A stretch of 64,000 nt of DNA, from the NCBI GenBank assembly GCA_963810815.1, contig CAWEPB010000004.1, positions 248,001-312,000 of the forward strand. The letters are read 5' to 3'. The notes below the pieces were generated by a model. The model had not been told where the DNA came from and searched no databases. It was given only the letters and a program-made list of their open reading frames with translations. A program made the position numbers and the translations under genes. Of the stretch, positions 17,307-29,037 are shown in pieces; positions within the stretch are counted from its first letter, which is position 1; every line of letters begins with the position of its first letter. Source of the DNA: CAVQWT01 sp963810815 (GTDB taxonomy: Bacteria > Pseudomonadota > Gammaproteobacteria > Burkholderiales > Casimicrobiaceae).

Positions 17307-18470
17307 TCAGTGCAGCGCTTCGCCGCCCTCGGGCATCGTTTCCGGCTTGAACAGCAGCGGCAACCCGCTACCGGCGACTCGATCGGCATGGACGCCCGCG
17401 ACGAGGCGGACGTCGTTCACCCGGCAATCGGCCAGCAGTCCCTGCAGCATCGCAACGACGTCGGCGACGCGATCGGACGCGTAGAGGGGGCAGCGGAAGC
17501 CTTCGGCGTCGCGCGGCTCGAACGGCGAGGACAGCGACAGCCGCAATTCGCCGCCCCCCGGAGCTTCGGCGGTGCGATGCGCGCTGATCACGGCGGAGGG
17601 TTCCCCCACCGAGGCCCGGAGCTTGCGGATGGCGTTGCTGGCGAACAGTTGCGCCGAAACCTCGCGCTGCGCGGCCCGGCCCGCCTGCACCGCAGGGAGC
17701 AGCCGCGCCGGCGCCCGTGGCAGCGCCAGCACCGACACCCGGTCGCCGCCGAGTTGCCGCGACAGTGCCTGCGTGAACGGCAGCCCCCAGGTCCCGACCG
17801 TCGCATCCGCCGTCAGTTCGGCACCGCCGCGCGCCAGCGCCGTTCCCGGGATGAAGCGCAGGTGCACGGCCTCGCGACCCGCGGCGAAGGCAAGCGGTGC
17901 CGGCGGCAACGCCCGCGCCGGGAGCGTCGCGCCGGACACCAGCGCGTCGGGCAGGCGTTGCCAGGCGCGCAGCGCGGGCAGCGCTGCGACGTCGATCGCC
18001 TCCGCTGCGGTCAGCACGTTCGCGAGCGCGAAGCTGCGGTTGCCGGCCAGCGCGCCGTGCGCTGACAGGATGCCCGCCAGCGCCGGGGCATCGTCGAGCA
18101 CGCCCGGGAGCGTGCCCTCACCGCTCGCGGCCTCGAGGCCGGTGATCACGATGACCGGCACGGCGAAGAGATGCGCCGTCACCCCGCCCGCGACCTCGGC
18201 CTCGCGCCACGCGAGGTCGAGTTGACGGAGCAGGTGGCGCGCCACGTCGACGGACGGGGCGCCGGCGACCAGCGCCGCGAGCCTGCAGCCGTCGCCGTCG
18301 AGCGCTGCCTTCAGCCGCTCGCGCAGCGACGCATCGAATCGATCGGCGTCCTGTCGTGTCGGCGCGGCCAGCGCGGCGGCAGCGGTGCGGCAGATCGCCG
18401 CAAGGTCCGGCTCGAGGTCGTCGAGGCGCGGAAAGCGACGGGGATCGGGCAGCGCGTTCGCGGCGTTCAT
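17307..18470 (-). CDS. Hypothetical protein, not recognised
   Basis: A 387-residue soluble-looking protein with no signal peptide or membrane helix. It is rich in Ala, Leu and Arg, with predicted mixed alpha/beta content. Coding character is good over the full length and no competing frame is convincing. ATG 18470 was chosen; an in-frame ATG at 18503 would add 11 residues. It has no obvious operon partner: the DUF2807 gene converges on it, and the TauE-like gene lies 100 bases upstream on the same strand. I cannot assign a function. Confidence 0.65.
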   Translation of the reverse strand: MNAANALPDPRRFPRLDDLEPDLAAICRTAAAALAAPTRQDADRFDASLRERLKAALDGDGCRLAALVAGAPSVDVARHLLRQLDLAWREAEVAGGVTAHLFAVPVIVITGLEAASGEGTLPGVLDDAPALAGILSAHGALAGNRSFALANVLTAAEAIDVAALPALRAWQRLPDALVSGATLPARALPPAPLAFAAGREAVHLRFIPGTALARGGAELTADATVGTWGLPFTQALSRQLGGDRVSVLALPRAPARLLPAVQAGRAAQREVSAQLFASNAIRKLRASVGEPSAVISAHRTAEAPGGGELRLSLSSPFEPRDAEGFRCPLYASDRVADVVAMLQGLLADCRVNDVRLVAGVHADRVAGSGLPLLFKPETMPEGGEALH

Positions 18471-18570
18471 CGGCGCGATTTTCGCACGGGCGTTCGCCGG
18501 CATAGCCCAGACGGCGGGCCGGCGCGACCCTGACGGCGCCGCTCCGGCCGTGAACTTCGATGACCTCCGG

Positions 18571-19293
18571 CTAAGGCACGATGCAGAACGCCCCCTGACC
18601 CTGCGCCATCGGACCGTACAGCGCACGATAGAGCCCGGCCAGCGCGAACGCCGCGAGCAGCAGCGCAGCCCCGTAGCGGACCGCGCGACGATCGAGCCAA
18701 CGGCGCAGCCGACCCAGCAGCACCCCGGCGGCGAGCAGATTGGGTAGCGTTCCCGCGCCGAATGCCGCCATCACCAGCGCCCCCTGCAGGGGTCCGCCGG
18801 CAAAGAGCGCCACCGGAATCACGCCGTAGACGAGCCCGCAGGGTATGAGCCCCCACAGCATCCCGGTCGCGAAGCGAGCCAGGGGCGCGTCGTGCATGGC
18901 CAGCCGTCCCACCGCCGGCGTGATCCGCCCGAAGGCGGCGATCGCCACCCGCTGCAACCCGGTCCAGGGATCGATCCGAAACGCGATGGTCACGGCCAGC
19001 AGCAGCAGGAACAGGTTGGCGACGACGTACAGCGTCCGGACCAGCGGCAGCCAGGCCGCCGCACCCAGCACCATGCCGCCCAGACCGCCGGCGAGCGCCC
19101 CGAGCAGGCTGTAGGTGGTCACGCGGCCCAGGTTGTACGGCAGCAGTCGCCACACCAGTCGCGATGCCGGGAGCAGCGGCGCGTCCCCGCGCGCGCCGGC
19201 CATCGCCGCGACGAATCCGCCGCACATGGCGACGCAATGCACCCCTCCGAGCAGGCCGGCGAGCGAGGCGGCGATCAACGCAGCGGCGGACAT
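18571..19293 (-). CDS. TauE/SafE-like (DsbD_2/UreH_2) membrane protein
   Basis: A 240-residue protein with about six helices. The N-terminal motif GVHCVAMCGGF and the later GLIPCGLVYG are the paired Cys-containing motifs of this group. Such genes are commonly found with cbb3 oxidase and copper handling genes, and a role in copper supply or redox transport is plausible here because fnr and the cco cluster are adjacent. That role is inference. ATG 19293. It is divergent from fnr. Confidence 0.85.
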   Translation of the reverse strand: MSAAALIAASLAGLLGGVHCVAMCGGFVAAMAGARGDAPLLPASRLVWRLLPYNLGRVTTYSLLGALAGGLGGMVLGAAAWLPLVRTLYVVANLFLLLLAVTIAFRIDPWTGLQRVAIAAFGRITPAVGRLAMHDAPLARFATGMLWGLIPCGLVYGVIPVALFAGGPLQGALVMAAFGAGTLPNLLAAGVLLGRLRRWLDRRAVRYGAALLLAAFALAGLYRALYGPMAQGQGAFCIVP

Positions 19294-19422
19294 GACCCTG
19301 CAACTCCGGCATCAGCTGCGGCAGTTCGCCGCACCATGGATCGGAAAGACATCTCGCACGACATGGACATGGGTCGCCCCGGCAACGTGCATGACGGTGG
19401 TTTTGGCATTAGACTAACGGTC

Positions 19423-19436
19423 TTGATCTGCATCAA
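19423..19436. promoter_or_regulatory. Perfect FNR box between TauE-like gene and fnr
   Basis: TTGATCTGCATCAA is an exact TTGAT-N4-ATCAA. It lies 53 bases before the fnr start and 130 bases before the divergent TauE-like start. A TCTAAT element (19408-19413, minus strand) lies close by, so the box could repress that promoter or autoregulate fnr. No -10 at class II distance is evident on the plus strand. Confidence 0.85.
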
Positions 19437-19488
19437 AGTTGCGGTCGCACCGTCCCGGTGCCGCCGGCGCGACAGGACACGAGAAACC

Positions 19489-20274
19489 ATGCCAGCCCAC
19501 CCGGTCTCCAACGCCGTGCCGCCCGCCGCGCCCGCGCGATCCACCGGGCCGGCTCCGGTCATCTCGATCCGCGACCTCAAGACCCATTGCTCGAGCTGCT
19601 CGATGCGGGAGCTCTGCCTGCCCGTGGGCCTCGACGGCGACGAACTCAAGCAGGTCGACGCGCTGCTCGGCGCGCGGATCAAGCTCAAGAAAGGCGAGTC
19701 GCTCTACCGCGCCGGGGACGCCTTCCACTCGCTGTTCGCGATCCGCCTCGGCTCCCTCAAGACCACGGTGCTGGCCGAGGACGGCCGCGAGCAGGTTTCC
19801 GGCTACCACATGCTGGGCGACATCATCGGGCTCGACGGCATCGGCACCGAGCGCCACGGCTGCCAGGCGGTGGCGCTCGAGGACACCGAGGTCTGCGTGC
19901 TGCCGTTCGAGCGGCTCGAGGACCTCGCCCGCGAAATCCCCCCGCTGCAGCACAACCTCTACCAGTTCCTGTCCCGCGAGATTTCCCGCGACCACAACGT
20001 GATGCTGCTGCTCGGCAGCATGCGGGCCGAGGAACGCCTCGCGGTGTTCCTGCTCAACCTGGCCGACCGCTATCGCCGCCGCGGCTACTCGTCCACCGAG
20101 TACGTGCTGCGGATGACGCGTGAGGAAATCGGCAGCTACCTCGGACTCAAGCTCGAAACCGTGAGCCGCCTGTTCTCGCGGTTCCAGGAAGAGGGCCTGA
20201 TCCAGGTGCAGGGGCGTGCGGTCAAGCTGCTCGACACGGCGGCCCTGAAGCAGATCGTCGGCCAGCGCAGCTGA
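19489..20274 (+). CDS. fnr: FNR-family oxygen-responsive regulator
   Basis: A 261-residue CRP/FNR regulator with the [4Fe-4S] cysteines of true FNR: Cys34, Cys37, Cys43 (HCSSCSMRELC) and Cys125 (RHGCQAV). The cyclic-nucleotide-like beta barrel is followed by a dimerisation helix and an HTH whose recognition helix has E-T-V-S-R (LGLKLETVSRLFSRF), matching FNR specificity for TTGAT-N4-ATCAA. ATG 19489. Such a box lies in its own upstream region and others precede ccoN and usp, so it probably controls the neighbouring respiratory genes. Confidence 0.95.
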   Translation: MPAHPVSNAVPPAAPARSTGPAPVISIRDLKTHCSSCSMRELCLPVGLDGDELKQVDALLGARIKLKKGESLYRAGDAFHSLFAIRLGSLKTTVLAEDGREQVSGYHMLGDIIGLDGIGTERHGCQAVALEDTEVCVLPFERLEDLAREIPPLQHNLYQFLSREISRDHNVMLLLGSMRAEERLAVFLLNLADRYRRRGYSSTEYVLRMTREEIGSYLGLKLETVSRLFSRFQEEGLIQVQGRAVKLLDTAALKQIVGQRS

Positions 20275-20306
20275 AACCCGGCGCCTCGCGCCGGTCGTAG
20301 CCGACC

Positions 20307-20654
20307 TCACCCCTGCTGCCGCTGCGGCGTGTCGTCCGGCCCGCAGCAGGCGCCCGCCTCGTCGCGCTTCGGGCAGCCTTCCGGCCGCGCCGCCGGCTCG
20401 ACCGGGCAGCGGTTCACCTCCCAGGGCGAGCGCTCGAGGAACACGGTCAGCGCCGACGACGCGATGCCGAGCCCCCAGAATCCGAAGAAGCCCATCGTGT
20501 AGATCGCGGTGCGCGAGATCTCGAGCGGCGCGCCGAAGAAGTGCAGTTCGAACGGGTCGAACACGGTGAAGAAGATCGCCTCGGCCACGGCCGCGACCAG
20601 GAACGATGGCCACAGCACCCACATGAGGCGCTGCGCGAAGTTGCCCGTCTGCAT
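20307..20654 (-). CDS. Small membrane protein of the cco cluster, unknown
   Basis: A 115-residue protein with two hydrophobic helices (MWVLWPSFLVAAVAEAIFF and YTMGFFGFWGLGIASSALTVF) and a Cys-rich C-terminus (CPVEP, GCPKRDEAGACCG). The Cys cluster could bind a metal. It starts at ATG 20654, 65 bases after fixH, on the same strand. Position suggests a part in cbb3 oxidase assembly, but this is inference. Confidence 0.7.
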   Translation of the reverse strand: MQTGNFAQRLMWVLWPSFLVAAVAEAIFFTVFDPFELHFFGAPLEISRTAIYTMGFFGFWGLGIASSALTVFLERSPWEVNRCPVEPAARPEGCPKRDEAGACCGPDDTPQRQQG

Positions 20655-20719
20655 GTCCGCTCTCCTCCCAGTCTCTGGCGGTCGGTCGCCCCGGAGCGCG
20701 GGCGGCGTCGACGCGCCGT

Positions 20720-21232
20720 TCAGCGGGCGGGCGCGCCCAGCGTCGCCCGGCCCTCGGTGCCGTCGACGGACATCGTCGGCAGGCGCCACGCGTCCGTTTC
20801 CAGGCTGACGAGCCAGCGCCCGGGCGCCAGCGGCTCGATCCGGCCGGAGTAGCTGCCGTCGGCACCGCGCGTCAGCGCCGCGGACCGGTCCAATCCTGCG
20901 CGGGTCGGATGCGCCACCTTCAGCGTCAACACCGCTGGCGCGACCTCGGACTTGCCGCCCAGGCTGACGCGGACGGCGCCATCGGCGGCGATCGAGAGCT
21001 CGGCGACGAGACCCAGCGCGACGCCGCGGTCGGTCCGCTCGAGCGTTCGATTGATCAGCAGGCCGCGCTTGTAATAGTCGTCGGCGATCACGCCGTCGTC
21101 GGTGCTCGCGGCGAGCCACAGCGTGGTGAATCCGGCGACCACCACGATCGCCGGGCCGGCCATCAGCAGCCAGGGCCAGGGCTGGCGGTACCAGGGCCTG
21201 GCGGCGGTGGCGGGGTCGCGGGGGGCGCTCAT
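20720..21232 (-). CDS. fixH: FixH family protein
   Basis: A 170-residue membrane-anchored protein with an N-terminal helix (WPWLLMAGPAIVVVAGFTTL, ~21-40), the conserved DDYYKRGL motif just after it and a periplasmic beta domain. FixH/CcoH proteins aid assembly of cbb3 oxidase. ATG 21232 is preferred; ATG 21247 would add five residues. It lies 29 bases after ccoG. Confidence 0.9.
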   Translation of the reverse strand: MSAPRDPATAARPWYRQPWPWLLMAGPAIVVVAGFTTLWLAASTDDGVIADDYYKRGLLINRTLERTDRGVALGLVAELSIAADGAVRVSLGGKSEVAPAVLTLKVAHPTRAGLDRSAALTRGADGSYSGRIEPLAPGRWLVSLETDAWRLPTMSVDGTEGRATLGAPAR

Positions 21233-21261
21233 GACGGAAGTATGCATCGGGGGCGCCGCTC

Positions 21262-22701
21262 TCAGCGTGGGAACAGGAACGTGGAGTCTTCGCGGCGGAC
21301 CAGCGGCGGATCGCCCTCGGACCGGATCACGAATTCGATCCGGTGGGCGCCCGGCTTGCCCGACTCCGCCGGGGCCTGCACCCGCAGCGGCACCAGGCGG
21401 GTGGCCGCACCGTCGACCGCCACCGGCTGCTCGATGCCGACGACCTTCGCGTCGGCCAGGCCTTCGACCACGATGGTGAAGCGATGCGCTTGCTCGGCGG
21501 TGTTCATGACCTGCAGCTGGTAGACGTTCTCGATGACGCCCGGGGCGGATTCGCGGGCGAGCGCGCCGCGGTCGCGCAGCACGTCGACTTTCAGCGGATT
21601 GCGCAGCGCCAGCGACACGCCGGCCGCCACGGCGATGACGACCAGCAGCGACACGTAGATCAGCGTGCGCACGCGCAGGACGCGGCGCCACATCTCGCGG
21701 TATCCGAAGCCTTCCTTCAGCGAGTTCTCGGACGCGAAGCGGATGAGCCCCCTGGGGTAGCCCATCTTGTCCATCACCTGGTCGCAGCCGTCGACGCAGG
21801 CGGCGCAACCGATGCACTCGTACTGCAGGCCCTTGCGGATGTCGATGCCGGTCGGGCACACCTGCACGCAGATCGAGCAGTCGATGCAGTGGCCGAGCTT
21901 CGCCTGGGCGAGATCGGTCTTCTTGCTGCGCGATCCGCGCGGCTCGCCCCGTCCGGCGTCGTAGGCGATGATCATCGTGTCGCGGTCGAACATCACCGAC
22001 TGGAAGCGCGCATACGGGCACATGTACTTGCAGACCTGCTCGCGCATCCAGCCGGCGTTGCCGTAGGTCGCGAAGCCGTAGAACAGGATCCAGAACACCT
22101 CCCAGCCACCCAGGCCGAAAGGCACGGCGCCGACCAGCTCGCGGATGGGCGTGAAGTAGCCGACGAAGCTGAGGCCGGTCCACAGCGCGATCGCGATCCA
22201 GACCGCGTGCTTCGCGGCCTTGCGCGCGAACTTGCGCGCCGACATCGGCTCGCGGTCGAGCCGCATGCGCGCCTGCCGTTCGCCTTCGATCTTCCGCTCG
22301 ACCCAGAGGAACATCTCCGTATAGACGGTCTGCGGGCACGCGTAACCGCACCACAGCCGGCCCGCCACGGCGGTGAAGAGGAACAGCGTGTACGCGGACA
22401 GGATCAGCAGGATCGACAGGTAGATGACGTCCTGCGGCCAGAACACCAGGCCGAAGATGTAGAACTTGCGCGCGGCCAGGTCGAACAGCACCGCCTGCCG
22501 GTCGTTCCACTGCAGCCAGGGCAGGCCGTAGAAGACGAGCTGCGTGGCGAAGACCAGCGCCCAGCGCCAGGTCGCGAAGACGCCCGTCACCGCGCGCGGG
22601 TAGATCTTCCGGCGGATCTCGTAGAGCGAGACCTCGTCGACCGGAACGGCGGCGGCGGAAGTCGCGCCCGCGGCAGGCAGGGGCGGGTCGGTGGGGGTCA
22701 T
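21262..22701 (-). CDS. ccoG: Cytochrome c oxidase accessory protein CcoG
   Basis: A 479-residue membrane iron-sulfur protein of the cbb3 oxidase assembly group. It has several membrane helices, a conserved Cys motif in the membrane part (RLWCGYACPQTVY), and two ferredoxin-like clusters (CIDCSICVQVCPTGID and CIGCAACVDGCDQV), then an Ig-like C-terminal domain. CcoG is implicated in copper reduction for CuB insertion. ATG 22701. It follows ccoP after about 95 bases. Confidence 0.95.
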   Translation of the reverse strand: MTPTDPPLPAAGATSAAAVPVDEVSLYEIRRKIYPRAVTGVFATWRWALVFATQLVFYGLPWLQWNDRQAVLFDLAARKFYIFGLVFWPQDVIYLSILLILSAYTLFLFTAVAGRLWCGYACPQTVYTEMFLWVERKIEGERQARMRLDREPMSARKFARKAAKHAVWIAIALWTGLSFVGYFTPIRELVGAVPFGLGGWEVFWILFYGFATYGNAGWMREQVCKYMCPYARFQSVMFDRDTMIIAYDAGRGEPRGSRSKKTDLAQAKLGHCIDCSICVQVCPTGIDIRKGLQYECIGCAACVDGCDQVMDKMGYPRGLIRFASENSLKEGFGYREMWRRVLRVRTLIYVSLLVVIAVAAGVSLALRNPLKVDVLRDRGALARESAPGVIENVYQLQVMNTAEQAHRFTIVVEGLADAKVVGIEQPVAVDGAATRLVPLRVQAPAESGKPGAHRIEFVIRSEGDPPLVRREDSTFLFPR

Positions 22702-22795
22702 CGTTCGGGGGCGGGCATGGCGGCGGCCGAACCGGCTTCGCCGACGCGGACTGCAGGCGCGCCGCCGCGGTGCATCGCGGCGGCGCGATGACGGG

Positions 22796-23774
22796 CTATT
22801 TCGCGGCGGCTGCCGGCGCCTTGTTCGAAAGTCCCCAGACGTAGGCGGCCAGGAGGTGAATCCGCGCCTCGCCCAGCGTCTTCTTGAACGAGGGCATCGT
22901 CGTCGAGCCTTCGGTGACGTTGACGTTGCGGCCCTTGTTGATGCCTTCGGCGATCGTCGCCTCGGACGAGCCGTAGAGCCAGGTGGCGTCGGTGAGGTTC
23001 GGCGCGCCGATCGCCGGATTGCCCTTCCCGTCGGGTCCGTGGCACGCGGCGCAGACGGCGAAGCTCGCCTTGCCGAGCTCGGCCTTGGTTCCGTCGTGCG
23101 CCAGCCCGGACAGCGAGCGCACGTACGCGACGACGTTCTTGACGTTGTCGTCGCCGAGCGTGGCGCCCAGCGCGGGCATCACGCCCATCCGGCCACCGGT
23201 GATTGACGCTTCGATGGTTTCCGGCGCGCCGCCGTACAACCAGTCCTGATCGCGCAGGTTGGGGAAGCCGCGCGCACCGCCGGCATCCGAACCATGGCAC
23301 TGCGCGCAGTTGTTGAGGAACAGCCGTTCGCCCATCGCGCGGGCCTGGGGATCGGCGGCGACCTGCTTCAGGTCCATCGCGAGGTACTTGTCGTACAGCG
23401 GCTTGACCTTCGCATCCGCGGCGGCCGTCTCCTTCGCCCAGGCGTCGGTCGAGGTCCAGCCGAGCACACCCGGCACGTTGCCGAAACCCGGGTACAAGCG
23501 CCAGGTAGCCGATCGCGAAGACGATCGTGATCCAGAACAGCCAGACCCACCACTTGGGCAGCGGGTTGTTGTACTCGGCGAGATCGCCGTCCCACACGTG
23601 GCCCGTGATCTCGACCGCCTTGCCGCCGGACCCCGCGGCAGCCGGCGCCTTGGCGCCCCCCGCCGCGACCTTGACCTTGCCCGTGCGCCAGAGCAGCCAG
23701 CCGCAGCCGAAGATGCTGACCGCCGTGATGACGATGACGTACCAGTTCCAGAAACCCGAAGTGAAATCGCTCAT
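22796..23774 (-). pseudogene. ccoP: cbb3 oxidase subunit III, interrupted by a 1-base frameshift
   Basis: The diheme cytochrome c subunit that passes electrons to the ccoNO core. The N-terminal part (ATG 23774, MSDFTSGFWNWYV, two membrane helices up to FAIGYLAL) and the C-terminal part (YPGFGNVPGVLGW onward, heme sites CAQCH and CAACH) are in different frames. One extra base near 23496-23497 breaks the frame. Removing it gives a normal 325-residue CcoP. Both halves look intact and all partner genes are present, so a sequencing error or very recent mutation is likely. Start overlaps ccoQ by ATGA. Confidence 0.88.
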
Positions 23775-23965
23775 GACCGCCGCTCCACGCTGTTGCCGTC
23801 TTCCGCCGCCACGTCGTCCGGGAGGGCGAACGGCGCATTCGCCGCCGCCTCGAACGCGTGCTCGCGCTTGCGGCTGTAGGCCCACACGACCACGCCGATG
23901 AATCCGGCGAAGGCCGCGACCGTCGTCGCGCTCGCCAGCCAGGTGTAGATGACCGGGGGTTCCAT
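23771..23965 (-). CDS. ccoQ: cbb3 oxidase small subunit CcoQ
   Basis: A 64-residue protein with one transmembrane helix (ASATTVAAFAGFIGVVVWAY) and an acidic tail, typical of CcoQ/FixQ, which stabilises the oxidase. It starts three bases after the ccoO stop and its stop overlaps the ccoP start (ATGA), fitting tight co-translation. Confidence 0.92.
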   Translation of the reverse strand: MEPPVIYTWLASATTVAAFAGFIGVVVWAYSRKREHAFEAAANAPFALPDDVAAEDGNSVERRS

Positions 23966-23968
23966 CGT

Positions 23969-24583
23969 CTACCTCGCGTTCTTCATGGCGAGGCCGAGGT
24001 TCTGCAGGTACGCGATCAGCGCGTCCTCCTCGCTCTTGCCCTTGACGTCGGCTTCGGCCCGGGCGATTTCCTCGTCGGTGTACGGCGCCCCCAGCATCCG
24101 CAGCGTGCGCATCTTGGCGGCGATGTCCGCGGCGTTCGCCGGGCTCTTGGCGAGCCACGGGTACGCCGGCATGTTCGACTCGGGGACGACGTCACGCGGG
24201 TTGTTGAGGTGCACGCGATGCCAGTCGTCGGAGTAGCGGCCGCCGACGCGCTGCAGGTCGGGCCCGGTACGCTTGCTGCCCCACTGGAACGGGCGGTCGT
24301 AAACGTACTCGCCGGCGACCGAATACGGGCCGTACCGCTCGGTCTCGGCGCGGAACGGCCGCACCATCTGCGAGTGGCAGTTGTAGCAGCCTTCGCGGAC
24401 GTAGACGTCGCGCCCGGTCAGCTGCAGCGCCGAGTACGGCTTCAGCCCGGCGATCGGCTGCGTCGTCGACTTCTGGAAGTACAGCGGGACGATCTGGACC
24501 AGCCCGCCGACCGAGACGACCAGGATGATCATGACGATCAGCCAGCCGACGTTCTTCTCCATCAATTCCTGATTGAACTTCAT
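23969..24583 (-). CDS. ccoO: cbb3 oxidase subunit II (mono-heme cytochrome c)
   Basis: A 204-residue subunit with an N-terminal anchor (LIVMIILVVSVGGLVQIVPL), one heme c site (REGCYNCHSQM) and the downstream Met ligand region (ESNMPAYPWL). It belongs to the catalytic core with CcoN. ATG 24583 lies 40 bases after ccoN. Confidence 0.95.
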   Translation of the reverse strand: MKFNQELMEKNVGWLIVMIILVVSVGGLVQIVPLYFQKSTTQPIAGLKPYSALQLTGRDVYVREGCYNCHSQMVRPFRAETERYGPYSVAGEYVYDRPFQWGSKRTGPDLQRVGGRYSDDWHRVHLNNPRDVVPESNMPAYPWLAKSPANAADIAAKMRTLRMLGAPYTDEEIARAEADVKGKSEEDALIAYLQNLGLAMKNAR

Positions 24584-24623
24584 CGTTCGCTCCGGATTAC
24601 GGGTTGGCTCGAGCGATCGCCGC

Positions 24624-26057
24624 TCACGCGTGGGCCGGCACGACGGCCGGGATCGGCGCCTCGTACGCCTTGCCGCTGCGCACGGTCTGCCACACGTTCC
24701 AGGCCATGATCAGCATGCCGGTGAAGAACAGCGTGCCACCGACGAGCCGGATCGCGTAGAACGGGTAGGTCGCCTTGACGCTTTCGACGAACGCGTAGGT
24801 CAGCGTCCCGTCGGCGTTGACCGCGCGCCACATCAGGCCCTGCATCACCCCGGCGATCCACATCGCCGCGATGTACAGGACGACGCCGATGGTGGCGATC
24901 CAGAAGTGCGTCGTGATCAGGCGCACCGACCACATCTCGGTCTTGCCGAACATCCGCGGGATCAGGTAGTACATCGACCCGATCGAGATGAACGCGACCC
25001 AGCCCAGCGCGCCCGAGTGCACGTGCCCGATGGTCCAGTCGGTGTAGTGCGACAGCGCGTTGACCGTCTTGATCGACATCATCGGCCCCTCGAACGTGCT
25101 CATGCCGTAGAACGACAGCGAGACGATGAGGAACTTCAGGATCGGGTCCTCCCGCAGCTTGTACCAGGCCCCCGACAGCGTCATGATGCCGTTGATCATG
25201 CCGCCCCACGAGGGCGCCAGCAGGATCAGCGAGAACACCATCCCGAGCGACTGCGTCCAGTCCGGCAGCGCGGTGTAGTGCAGGTGGTGCGGGCCCGCCC
25301 ACATGTAGGTGAAGATCAGCGCCCAGAAGTGCACCACCGACAGCCGGTAGCTGTAAACCGGCCGGCCGGCCTGCTTGGGCACGAAGTAGTACATCATCCC
25401 GAGGAAGCCCGCGGTCAGGAAGAAGCCGACCGCATTGTGGCCGTACCACCACTGGACCATCGCGTCCTGCACGCCCGCGTAGGCCGAGTACGACTTCCAC
25501 ATCGTCACCGGCACCTCGGCGCTGTTGACGACGTGCAGCAGCGCGACCGTCAGGATGTAGGCGCCGAAGAACCAGTTGGCCACGTAGATGTGCGGTGTCT
25601 TGCGCTTGGCCAGGGTGCCGAAGAACACGACCGCGTAGGCGACCCAGACGACGGTGATCAGGATGTCGATCGGCCACTCGAGCTCGGCGTATTCCTTCGA
25701 CGTCGTGATCCCGAGCGGCAGCGTGACCGCGGCGAGCACGATCACGAGGTTCCAGCCCCAGAACGTGAACATCGCCAGCGCGTCGGAGAACAGCCGCACC
25801 TGGCAGGTGCGCTGCACGACGTAGTAGGACGTCGCGAAGAGCGCCGAGCCGCCGAAGGCGAAGATCACCGCATTGGTGTGCAGCGGCCGCAGCCGCCCGT
25901 ACGACAGCCACGGCACCGCCGGCAGGAGCTCCGGCCACAGCAGCTGGGCCGCGATGATGACGCCCACGAGCATGCCGACGATGCCCCAGACGACCGTCAT
26001 GATCGAGAACCAGCGCACCACCTTGTAATTGAACGTCGCCGTCGCGGCTGCCGTCAT
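24624..26057 (-). CDS. ccoN: cbb3 oxidase catalytic subunit I
   Basis: A 477-residue heme-copper oxidase subunit with twelve helices. Metal ligands are visible in WWYGHNAVGFFLT and the HH of GPHHLHYTALP, plus the heme ligands in PLHTNAVIFAFGG and WTIGHVHSGALGW. It reduces oxygen at high affinity and is usually induced by low oxygen. ATG 26057. A class II FNR promoter lies about 110 bases upstream, overlapping the 3' end of ccoS. Confidence 0.97.
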   Translation of the reverse strand: MTAAATATFNYKVVRWFSIMTVVWGIVGMLVGVIIAAQLLWPELLPAVPWLSYGRLRPLHTNAVIFAFGGSALFATSYYVVQRTCQVRLFSDALAMFTFWGWNLVIVLAAVTLPLGITTSKEYAELEWPIDILITVVWVAYAVVFFGTLAKRKTPHIYVANWFFGAYILTVALLHVVNSAEVPVTMWKSYSAYAGVQDAMVQWWYGHNAVGFFLTAGFLGMMYYFVPKQAGRPVYSYRLSVVHFWALIFTYMWAGPHHLHYTALPDWTQSLGMVFSLILLAPSWGGMINGIMTLSGAWYKLREDPILKFLIVSLSFYGMSTFEGPMMSIKTVNALSHYTDWTIGHVHSGALGWVAFISIGSMYYLIPRMFGKTEMWSVRLITTHFWIATIGVVLYIAAMWIAGVMQGLMWRAVNADGTLTYAFVESVKATYPFYAIRLVGGTLFFTGMLIMAWNVWQTVRSGKAYEAPIPAVVPAHA

Positions 26058-26173
26058 GGTCGAACCCCCCTAGGAACTGCGAACGCGGCCGCTTCGGACC
26101 CGGGTCCGGAACGGTTGCCTGCGGCGGACACACCCCCAGCGCGTGCCGGGCGCGACCGCCAAGAACTTCGCCG

Positions 26174-26215
26174 ATGCTACTGGCCCCGATCCGGCCCGGA
26201 GTTGATCGAAGTCAA
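26174..26215 (-). promoter_or_regulatory. FNR-dependent promoter of ccoNOQP
   Basis: Read on the minus strand, TTGACTTCGATCAA (26202-26215, one mismatch to the FNR consensus) is followed by TAGCAT (26174-26179). The centres are 32 bp apart, exactly the spacing of a class II promoter with FNR at -41.5. The box lies inside the ccoS coding end. Confidence 0.8.
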
Positions 26216-26394
26216 TTCCGCCTGCTGCTTCGCAGCATCGTCCACCTGCGACGGAATGTCGTCATCGGCCAGAATCCGGTGCGCCGGACCCTCGAGATCG
26301 TCGAACTGGCCGCTCTTCACCGACCACCAGAATATGCCACCGATCAGCGCCACCAGCGCGACCGACATCGGAATCAGCAGCAGCAGGATGTCCA

Positions 26395-26395
<1 letters not shown>
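26177..26395 (-). CDS. ccoS: cbb3 oxidase assembly protein CcoS
   Basis: A 72-residue protein starting at GTG 26395, with one hydrophobic helix (ILLLLIPMSVALVALIGGIFWW) and the conserved SGQFDDLEGPAHRIL motif. CcoS is needed for heme or copper insertion into the oxidase. Its GTG overlaps the ccoI stop by one base (TAGTG). Its last codons contain the FNR box of ccoN. Confidence 0.92.
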
Positions 26396-28963
<2,568 letters not shown>

Positions 28964-29037
28964 GGACGCAGCCTATGCGGCGGTCGGGCGAGGGTCAAGC
29001 CGCGAGGCGAGCCGATCCGCTGGTTCCGCACCCGCGG

